A stretch of DNA of 6,369 nt from an uncultured Ruminococcus sp. (GTDB lineage: Bacteria > Bacillota > Clostridia > Oscillospirales > Ruminococcaceae). Of this stretch, positions 1 through 6,000 are shown piece by piece; the stretch's first letter is position 1; every line of letters starts with the position of its first letter. Position numbers and translations under genes: made by a program. The stretch is from assembly GCA_947167535.1 (NCBI GenBank), contig CAMVIL010000080.1, forward strand, positions 1 to 6,369, given 5' to 3'. The notes beneath the pieces are model-generated. The model did not search any database, had not been told where the DNA came from, and saw only the letters and a list, made by a program, of their open reading frames with translations.

Positions 1-1
1 G

Positions 2-883
2 GGTTATATATTCGCAGGCTGGTCGCGCACGTCCACTGCGACTACACCCGATTACACCGACGGACAGAAGGTCGTAAACCTCACCGCTAAGGAAGGCGCG
101 ACAGTCACTATGTACGCCGTATGGCTCAGAGACGTGGCGTCCTGCGATATCACAGGCGTTGCGAGCTCTTACGTTTACAAGGGCAAGACCGTCCGCCCGA
201 TACCTACTGTCACAGCAGACGGCAAGACTCTGTCAAACGGCACAGACTTCACCCTCAGCTTTGCTAACGCCGACAAGTGCGGCAAGGCGACCGTGACCAT
301 CACGGGAAGCGGGAAGTACGCGGGCAAGACCACCCTGTCTTATAAGATAGTACCCGCCAAGCCCGCCGTTACAGTCAAGCGTGCAAAGACCTCGATAAAG
401 CTCAGCTGGAATGGGGTGCAGGGCGCCGAGAAGTACGTCATCTACCGCAAGACGGGCAGCAGCTACAAGAAGATAGCGACCGTGACTACGACTTCCTACA
501 AGGACTCGAAACTCAAGGCAGGCAAGGTCTGCTATTATAAGGTAGCGGCAGTCGGCGGCGGACAGACAGGCGCAAAGGCTGCCATCACCACCGCGACCAA
601 GACCGCCGTACCCACCGTAAAGGTCAAATCGGCGAAGAAGGGTCAGGCCGCCATCAGCTGGAACAAGATCAAGGAAGCCGACGGCTACCAGATCCTCATG
701 AGCACCAAGAAGAGCTCCGGCTACAAGTCGGTCAAGACGCTGACAGCCTCAAAGACGTCCTTCACAAAGAAGTCGCTCAAGTCGGGCAAGGTGTACTATT
801 TCAAGGTGCGCACCTTTGTCAAGGCAGACGGAAAGAAATTCTGGTCGGACTACTCCACTCCCGTCAAGGTAAAAGTGAAGTAA
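2..883 (+). CDS. C-terminal part of a modular surface/secreted protein (InlB B-repeat, Ig-like, two FN3-like domains)
   Basis: The frame is already open at base 2, so this is the 3' end of a larger gene; the ATG at 110 is internal because the codons before it encode conserved domain sequence. Counting from base 2 (293 residues visible), residues 1-41 start GYIFAGW and end TMYAVW, the pattern of a Listeria-Bacteroides/InlB B-repeat. Residues about 47-117 resemble a bacterial Ig-like module (YVYKGKTVRP, NGTDFTLSF, GSGKYAGKTTLSYKI). Two fibronectin-III-like modules follow (about 121-200 and 203-293), each with a Trp in strand B (IKLSWNGV, AAISWNKI) and a YYKV/YYFKVR strand near the end. The protein stops right after the last module, with no LPXTG signal, dockerin or membrane anchor. 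It is very rich in Lys. Such proteins are usually extracellular, in adhesion or wall binding; the exact role is unknown. Domain calls are from pattern recognition. Confidence 0.85.
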   Translation, partial: GYIFAGWSRTSTATTPDYTDGQKVVNLTAKEGATVTMYAVWLRDVASCDITGVASSYVYKGKTVRPIPTVTADGKTLSNGTDFTLSFANADKCGKATVTITGSGKYAGKTTLSYKIVPAKPAVTVKRAKTSIKLSWNGVQGAEKYVIYRKTGSSYKKIATVTTTSYKDSKLKAGKVCYYKVAAVGGGQTGAKAAITTATKTAVPTVKVKSAKKGQAAISWNKIKEADGYQILMSTKKSSGYKSVKTLTASKTSFTKKSLKSGKVYYFKVRTFVKADGKKFWSDYSTPVKVKVK

Positions 884-916
884 AACCAATGCGAAAATAA
901 TGTTAAGATAGTAAGA

Positions 917-952
917 AAAGAGCCGAAAAAGTACAATTTTTTTCGGCTCTTT
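917..952 (+). terminator. Hairpin terminator after the surface-protein gene
   Basis: The arms at 917-930 (AAAGAGCCGAAAAA) and 939-952 (TTTTTCGGCTCTTT) are perfect 14-bp complements around an 8-base loop. The structure begins about 33 bases after the stop codon. Because both arms carry A/T runs, it could stop transcription from either direction. The downstream T run is short, so strength is uncertain. Confidence 0.8.
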
Positions 953-1009
953 CCGACTGTAATGTGCAGTGTGCATAAATCGGCCGTTTGTGATTTATAT
1001 ATTTTAACG

Positions 1010-1036
1010 TTTTTGCAAAAAAAATAGTAAAAACAC
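1010..1036 (+). promoter_or_regulatory. AT-rich upstream element of the pilin promoter (candidate UP element / bent DNA)
   Basis: Immediately upstream of the -35 box lie a perfect 12-bp palindrome TTTTTGCAAAAA (1010-1021), an A8 run (1017-1024) and an A5 run (1029-1033). A-tracts in this position commonly bind the RNA polymerase alpha subunit C-terminal domain or bend DNA and raise promoter output. The function is inferred from position and composition only. Confidence 0.4.
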
Positions 1037-1065
1037 TTGACTTTTTATGAGAGGTCGTGTATAAT
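1037..1065 (+). promoter_or_regulatory. Sigma-A promoter of the pilin gene
   Basis: The -35 box TTGACT (1037-1042) and -10 box TATAAT (1060-1065) are separated by exactly 17 bases. One mismatch in twelve to the housekeeping consensus, with A-tracts upstream, predicts strong expression. Transcription would start near 1072, giving a leader of about 60 bases. Confidence 0.9.
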
Positions 1066-1080
1066 GTAATTACGCTAAGG

Positions 1081-1095
1081 GGTGAACAAATCACC
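1081..1095 (+). promoter_or_regulatory. 5' leader hairpin of the pilin mRNA
   Basis: GGTGA (1081-1085) pairs perfectly with TCACC (1091-1095) around the loop ACAAA. It sits within about 10 bases of the predicted transcript start and well ahead of the ribosome binding site. A hairpin in this position can protect mRNA from 5' decay; that role is inferred. Confidence 0.45.
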
Positions 1096-1119
1096 ACAGC
1101 GAAATAGAATTATTTTTAT

Positions 1120-1125
1120 GGAGGG
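1120..1125 (+). promoter_or_regulatory. Ribosome binding site that fixes the pilin start at 1133
   Basis: GGAGGG lies 7 bases before the ATG at 1133. It overlaps the last base of the upstream ATG at 1118, and in-frame codons open further upstream lack a spaced Shine-Dalgarno. Starting at 1133 also yields the short basic leader MRKTNKG expected of a prepilin. Confidence 0.9.
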
Positions 1126-1132
1126 ATTTCTC

Positions 1133-1603
1133 ATGAGAAAGACAAACAAGGGCTTTACACTGGTTGAGCTGGTAGTAGTTATTGCGATCATCGGCGTGCT
1201 CGCAGCTATCCTCGTACCTTCGATGCTGACCTATGTAAAGAAGGCAAGACTTAAGACTGCAAACGGTAACGCTAAGACCGCTTACAACGCTGCTGCTGAG
1301 TATGTAGCAGACGCTCAGATCCAGGGTACTTCCCTGTCCAACATCGCCGGCGTTTCCGGTCAGGCTAAGTCCTACACCTCTGACTCCGGTATCGGCGGCA
1401 CTATCGCTGAGGTTCTCGTAGAGAACGACGGTGAGGCTGGCTTCTTCGTATTCGGCAAGACTACCATCGCTGGTAAGGCTAGCTTCTTTGTACAGTGGTC
1501 CAAGGGCGGCGCTAACGACGAGGTTTGGGGTCAGTATCCTAACCCGATTCAGTGGAAGGCTGCTAAGGCTGGTCTCGGCGCAATGGGCACTTATAAGACC
1601 TAA
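1133..1603 (+). CDS. Type IV pilin-like protein (prepilin with class III signal)
   Basis: The 156-residue product has the hallmark N-terminus of type IV pilins and pseudopilins. A seven-residue basic leader, MRKTNKG, is followed by the prepilin peptidase site G7|F8, the conserved Glu at +5 (E12) and a hydrophobic helix of about 20 residues (LVVVIAIIGVLAAILVPS). The family member is held in the membrane by this helix, cleaved and N-methylated by PilD-type peptidase, then assembled into a fibre. The variable part (about 50-156) has no cysteine, so it lacks the disulfide loop of Gram-negative major pilins, as is common in Gram-positive ones. It has its own promoter and terminator with no assembly genes beside it, so the machinery must be encoded elsewhere. 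Codon use is biased (Ala: 16 GCT, 5 GCA, 1 GCC, 1 GCG), unlike the GCC-rich carB, which suggests a highly expressed major subunit. Ruminococcus albus uses similar Pil proteins for cellulose adhesion; that role here is inference. A minor pseudopilin is the alternative. Confidence 0.93.
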   Translation: MRKTNKGFTLVELVVVIAIIGVLAAILVPSMLTYVKKARLKTANGNAKTAYNAAAEYVADAQIQGTSLSNIAGVSGQAKSYTSDSGIGGTIAEVLVENDGEAGFFVFGKTTIAGKASFFVQWSKGGANDEVWGQYPNPIQWKAAKAGLGAMGTYKT

Positions 1604-1645
1604 TCTGATATCAGGTAAAGTTCTTATTAACAACTGATTAAAATT

Positions 1646-1676
1646 AGAACCTCTGCTAATGCAGAGGTTCTTTTTT
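1646..1676 (+). terminator. Rho-independent terminator of the pilin gene
   Basis: AGAACCTCTGC (1646-1656) and GCAGAGGTTCT (1661-1671) form a perfect 11-bp stem with a TAAT loop, followed directly by a T6 run (1671-1676). It lies 43 bases after the pilin stop codon and separates that unit from the carAB promoter. Confidence 0.95.
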
Positions 1677-1697
1677 GTCTGCTCGGCTGAGAGAATG

Positions 1698-1715
1698 CAA
1701 ATATTAAAATATTTG
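1698..1715. promoter_or_regulatory. 18-bp palindrome upstream of the carAB promoter (candidate operator)
   Basis: CAAATATT (1698-1705) and AATATTTG (1708-1715) are perfect 8-bp inverted arms around AA, ending 9 bases before the -35 box. Size and symmetry fit a dimeric or hexameric regulator site. ArgR boxes are also 18 bp, but the conserved TGAAT/ATTCA core is not present, so the regulator is unknown. It may instead act only as an AT-rich UP element. Confidence 0.4.
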
Positions 1716-1724
1716 TTAAATACC

Positions 1725-1753
1725 TTTACATCGAAGACGTTATGTGGTATAAT
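1725..1753 (+). promoter_or_regulatory. Sigma-A promoter of the carAB operon, extended -10
   Basis: The -35 box TTTACA (1725-1730) and -10 box TATAAT (1748-1753) are 17 bases apart, and TGG directly before the -10 gives an extended -10 motif. Transcription would start near 1760, leaving a leader of only about 30 bases. That is too short for a PyrR-type attenuator, so any control is likely at the promoter. Confidence 0.88.
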
Positions 1754-1772
1754 GGTAGGTGCAAAAAATTTC

Positions 1773-1780
1773 AAGGGAGG
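1773..1780 (+). promoter_or_regulatory. Ribosome binding site supporting the GTG start of carA
   Basis: AAGGGAGG sits 8 bases before the GTG at 1789. No ATG is positioned as well, and the product from this GTG (MQKAYLILENG) matches the usual CarA N-terminus, so GTG is the start. Confidence 0.9.
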
Positions 1781-1788
1781 AATCTTAA

Positions 1789-2859
1789 GTGCAGAAGGCA
1801 TACCTTATACTCGAAAACGGCACGATATTTGAGGGCAAAAGCTTTGGCGCTGAGGGTGAGGCTGTCGGAGAAATAGTTTTTACTACCGCAATGACAGGCT
1901 ATCTTGAGACCCTTACCGACCCGAGCTATTACGGTCAGATAGTTGTTCAGACATTTCCGCTTATTGGAAATTATGGCGTTATTCCCTCTGATTTTGAGAG
2001 CGAAAAGCCCCACGTAAAAGCATATATTGTAAGACAATGGTGTCAGGATCCCAGCAATTTCAGATGCGAGGGTGATCTTGACACTTTTTTAAAATCAAAC
2101 GGCATAGTCGGACTCTGCGGCATCGACACCAGAGCTCTGACCAAGATCGTCCGCGAGTCGGGCGTTATGAACGGCAAGATAGTTCAGGAGGGCTCGGGAT
2201 TCTCCTTCGGCGACCTCAAGAGCTACAAGGTCACCGACGCTGTCAAGAATACGACCTGCCAGAAGATCGAGATCGTCAAGCCAGAGGGCAAGACTAAGCG
2301 CCGCGTTGCGCTTTATGACTTCGGAGCAAAGAGAAATATCTGCCGCGAACTCGTTAAGCGCGGCTGCGAGGTGACTATACTCCCCGCTTCCACCCCCGCT
2401 GAGGAGGTCAGAAAGCTCGCCCCCGACGGAATAATGCTCTCCAACGGTCCCGGCGACCCCGCCGAGAACGTCGACATCATCGAGGAGATCGCAAAGCTCT
2501 GCAAGCTGAGGATCCCCACCTTCGGTATCTGCCTCGGTCACCAGCTGCTGGCACTCTCTCAGGGCGCACGCACCGAAAAGCTGAAATACGGCCACCGCGG
2601 CGCCAATCAGCCCTGCACCGACACCGAAACCGGCAGAGTCTACATCACCAGCCAGAATCACGGCTACGCAGTTATCAACAGTTCGCTGCCCGAGGGCGCG
2701 AAGGCTTCCTTCGTCAACGCCAACGACGGCACCTGCGAGGGCGTCAGCTACGACTATATGCCCGCCTTCTCGGTGCAGTTCCACCCCGAAGCCTGCGGCG
2801 GCCCGCTGGACACGGGATTCCTGTTCGACAAGTTTGTTGATATGATAGATAAAAAGTGA
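1789..2859 (+). CDS. carA: Carbamoyl-phosphate synthase small (glutamine amidotransferase) subunit
   Basis: CarA hydrolyses glutamine and passes ammonia to CarB for carbamoyl-phosphate synthesis, the shared precursor of arginine and pyrimidines in the cytoplasm. The 356-residue product is slightly shorter than E. coli CarA (382) but complete. Residues 1 to about 130 are the CarA-specific N-terminal domain, with the conserved TGYLETLTDPSYYGQ stretch and GLCGIDTRALT. Residues about 172-352 are the class I amidotransferase domain: LSNGPGDP, the nucleophile C248 in GICLGHQ, and H332 and E334 in FHPEACGGP. All three triad residues are present. The HPEACGGP run differs from the HPEASPGP of many bacterial CarA proteins. 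It is the first gene of the operon, translated from GTG, with carB 143 bases downstream. Base composition changes inside the gene near 2100: before it Phe is 6 TTT to 1 TTC, after it 1 TTT to 9 TTC. Confidence 0.97.
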   Translation: MQKAYLILENGTIFEGKSFGAEGEAVGEIVFTTAMTGYLETLTDPSYYGQIVVQTFPLIGNYGVIPSDFESEKPHVKAYIVRQWCQDPSNFRCEGDLDTFLKSNGIVGLCGIDTRALTKIVRESGVMNGKIVQEGSGFSFGDLKSYKVTDAVKNTTCQKIEIVKPEGKTKRRVALYDFGAKRNICRELVKRGCEVTILPASTPAEEVRKLAPDGIMLSNGPGDPAENVDIIEEIAKLCKLRIPTFGICLGHQLLALSQGARTEKLKYGHRGANQPCTDTETGRVYITSQNHGYAVINSSLPEGAKASFVNANDGTCEGVSYDYMPAFSVQFHPEACGGPLDTGFLFDKFVDMIDKK

Positions 2860-2907
2860 CCACCTACCCTAACACGCCAGAGGTCACAAACTAAAGGTAC
2901 AGCTTTC

Positions 2908-2974
2908 GCATATGCCGCGGCTGCAAATATGCCCCGCAGGGACGTTTTGCCAGCGAAGGCACGGAGCGACTGCG
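2908..2974 (+). other. Structured GC-rich spacer between carA and carB
   Basis: The 143-base gap (2860-3002) contains two possible hairpins. GCATAT (2908-2913) pairs with ATATGC (2927-2932). CGCAG (2935-2939) pairs with CTGCG (2970-2974), enclosing TGCC (2948-2951) and GGCA (2958-2961). There is no T run, so it does not look like a full terminator, and no promoter is evident. It could be an RNA processing or translation-tuning element, or a dispersed intergenic repeat; which one cannot be told from one copy. Confidence 0.4.
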
Positions 2975-2987
2975 CGTCTAAAAAAAG

Positions 2988-2993
2988 AAGGAG
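2988..2993 (+). promoter_or_regulatory. Ribosome binding site of carB
   Basis: AAGGAG lies 9 bases before the ATG at 3003, preceded by an A-rich stretch. The start gives [17 protein letters not shown], the normal CarB N-terminus. Confidence 0.9.
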
Positions 2994-3002
2994 TGCATAA
3001 TC

Positions 3003-6000
3003 ATGCCTTTGAATAAAGATATCAAGCGAGTGCTGGTCATCGGTTCGGGTCCTATCGTTATCGGTCAGGCTGCCGAGTTCGACTACGCGGGAACTCAGGC
3101 CTGCCGCGCACTTAAGGAAGAGGGTCTCGAGGTTATCCTCGTAAACTCCAACCCCGCTACCATCATGACCGACAACCACATGGCTGACAAAATATACATC
3201 GAGCCGCTGACCCTCACCACCATCAAGCGAATCATAATGAAGGAAAAGCCCGACTCTCTGCTGTCCACACTGGGCGGTCAGACGGGTCTGACCCTCTCTA
3301 TGCAGCTTGCAAAGGAAGGCTTCCTGCAGGAGCACGGCGTCAAGCTGCTGGGCGCTGACCCTGAGACCATCGACAAGGCTGAGGACAGACAGCTGTTCAA
3401 GGATACCATGGAGTCTATCGGTCAGCCCTGCATACCCTCGCTGGTGGTCAACACCGTCGAGGATGCCGTTGACTTCGCAAACCGCGAGGACGTCGGCTAC
3501 CCGCTTATCGTCCGCCCCGCATTTACTCTGGGCGGCACCGGCGGCGGTATCGTAAACAACGAGGAAGAGCTCCGCGAGATAGCCTCTAACGGTCTGTATC
3601 TCTCGCCCATCACTCAGGTGCTTATCGAAAAGTGCATCGCGGGCTGGAAGGAGATAGAGTTCGAGGTAATGCGCGACTCCAAGGGCAACGTCATCACCGT
3701 CTGCTCCATGGAGAACTTCGACCCTGTCGGCGTACACACCGGCGACTCCATCGTTATCGCACCCTGCGTGACCCTCGCCGACAAGGAATACCAGATGCTC
3801 CGCTCGGCGGCGCTGAAGATAATCGACGCTCTGAAGGTAGAGGGCGGCTGCAACTGCCAGTTCGCACTCAATCCCGAGAGCTTTGAGTACGCTGTAATTG
3901 AAGTAAACCCCAGAGTTTCCCGCTCGTCGGCGCTGGCTTCAAAGGCTACCGGCTACCCGATAGCCAAGGTCGCCGCAAAGATAGCGGTAGGCTACACCCT
4001 CGACGAGATAAAGAACGCCGTAACAGGCAAGACCTACGCCTGCTTCGAGCCGGCTCTCGACTACGTTGTAGTCAAGATGCCGAAGTTCCCCTTCGATAAG
4101 TTCGTATACGCAAAGCGCGACCTTGGCACCCAGATGAAGGCTACCGGCGAAGTAATGGCCATAGGCACCACCTTCGAGCAGGCTATCATGAAGGCCGTCC
4201 GCGGCGCCGAGATAGGCCACAGCTCGCTGCGCTCTCCCGCTCTTATGGAGCTTTCCGATGACGAAGTGCGCGCAAAGATACACAACTGCAACGACGAGCG
4301 TCTCTTCGTGGTATACGAAGCGCTCCGCCGCGGCGTGACTGTCGACGAGATACACGCCATCACTCTGATAGACGAGTGGTTCCTCGCAAAGCTGAAAAAC
4401 CTTATCAGCATCGAGAAGCAGCTTGAAGAAAACGGTCTGGCGGCATACGAAACTGCCAAGAAGATGGGCTTCCCCGACAAGGTCATCGAACAGCTCTCGG
4501 GCAAGAAGATAGACAAGCCGATGCACGCAGTTTACAAGATGGTCGACACCTGCGCCGCCGAGTTCTCCGCTGCAACGCCCTACTTCTACTCCACCTACGA
4601 CAGCGAGGACGAAGCCTCTGAGTTTATCGGAAGCAAGCGTTCTAACAACAAGACCGTCATAGTTTTCGGCTCCGGTCCTATCCGCATCGGTCAGGGCATC
4701 GAGTTCGACTACGCTTCGGTCCACTGCGTATGGGCGCTTAAGGAAAAAGGCTTTGACGTTGTCATCGTCAACAATAACCCCGAGACGGTATCCACCGACT
4801 TCGATACCGCAGACAGACTTTACTTCGAGCCGCTGACCGACGAGGACGTAATGAACATTATCCGCGTCGAGAAGCCCTACGGCGTTGTAGTGGCATTCGG
4901 CGGTCAGACTGCTATAAAGCTCACCAAGCACCTCGCCGCAAACGGCGTCAACATCATGGGCACTCCCCCCGATTCCATCGACGCCGCCGAGGACAGAGAG
5001 CGCTTCGACGAGCTGCTTGAACTCCACAAGATAAAGCGCCCGCAGGGCTTCACCGTAATGACCTGCGACGAGGCTCTCGAGGTCGCCAACAAGATAGGCT
5101 ACCCCGTACTGATGCGTCCTTCTTACGTGCTGGGCGGTCAGAACATGATAATCGCATTCTCCGACGAGGACATCAAGGAATACATGGCGATAATCCTCGC
5201 TCAGGAAATAGAGAACCCGATACTGATAGACAAGTACCTTATGGGTACCGAGCTGGAGATAGACGCCATCTGCGACGGCGAGGATATCCTTATCCCCGGC
5301 ATCATGGAGCACATCGAGCGTACCGGCGTACACTCCGGCGACTCGATAGCCGTATACCCCGCATGGAACGTATCCGACAAGCTGATAGAGCGCATCATCG
5401 ACTGCTCCAAGAAGCTGGCGGTGTCGCTGAAGACTATGGGTCTCGTCAATATCCAGTACCTCATCAACAACGACGAGCTGTATGTCATCGAGGTAAACCC
5501 GCGTTCTTCCAGAACAATCCCTTACATCTCAAAGGTAACAGGCGTACCGATGGTAGACCTCGCTACCAGATGTATGCTGGGCGAGAAGCTCAAGGACATG
5601 GGCTACGGCACGGGACTTTACAAGAACTCGCCCTACGTTGCGGTCAAGGTGCCGGTATTCTCCTTCGAGAAGCTTATCGACGTTGACAACCACTTAGGAC
5701 CCGAGATGAAGTCCACAGGCGAAGTGCTCGCGGTAGCTTCCTCCCTCGAAGAGGCTCTGCACAAGGGTCTTATCGCGGCGGGCTACAAGCTCAACGTCGA
5801 GGGCGGCGTGCTTATCACCGTCCGCGACCCCGACAAGCGCGAGATTCCTCAGACCGCAAAGGCGTTCTACGACCTCGGCTTCAAACTATACGGCACCGAG
5901 GGCACCGCTAAGGTCATAAACGAGCACGGCATCCCCTGCGAGCCTGTTGCAAAGATAGGCGAGGCGGACGAGAACACCCTCACCCTTATCGAGAGCGGCA

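Noticed and set aside
110..112. ATG at 110 as the start of the surface-protein gene
   Set aside because: The frame is open to base 2, and the preceding 36 codons complete an InlB B-repeat (GYIFAGW to MYAVW). No ribosome binding site precedes this ATG.
1082..1120. Earlier in-frame pilin starts (GTG at 1082, ATG at 1118)
   Set aside because: They would place the Shine-Dalgarno inside or after the start codon and lengthen the prepilin leader. The ATG at 1133 has proper spacing and gives a standard seven-residue leader.
1605..1614. CTGATATCAG palindrome just after the pilin stop codon
   Set aside because: A 10-bp palindrome without loop or partner sites is expected by chance at this scale. The real terminator lies downstream.
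1760..1788. Pyrimidine attenuator or riboswitch ahead of carA
   Set aside because: The leader from the predicted start to GTG is only about 30 bases. It has no room for a PyrR-binding loop, antiterminator or terminator.
1091..1801. Minus-strand open frame of 236 codons covering the pilin gene and the carA promoter
   Set aside because: It would run through the pilin promoter leader, terminator and carAB promoter, all of which are well supported on the + strand. It shows no known motif.
2754..3737. Minus-strand open frame of 327 codons spanning the carA end and carB start
   Set aside because: It is antisense to CarA and CarB coding sequence, with no domain resemblance. It arises from codon bias on the coding strand.
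3939..5333. Minus-strand open frame of 464 codons opposite carB
   Set aside because: It lies wholly antisense to strongly conserved CarB motifs. Its composition (many Val, Leu, Asp, His, Tyr) is the usual mirror of GC-ending codons on the other strand. It has no recognisable domain.
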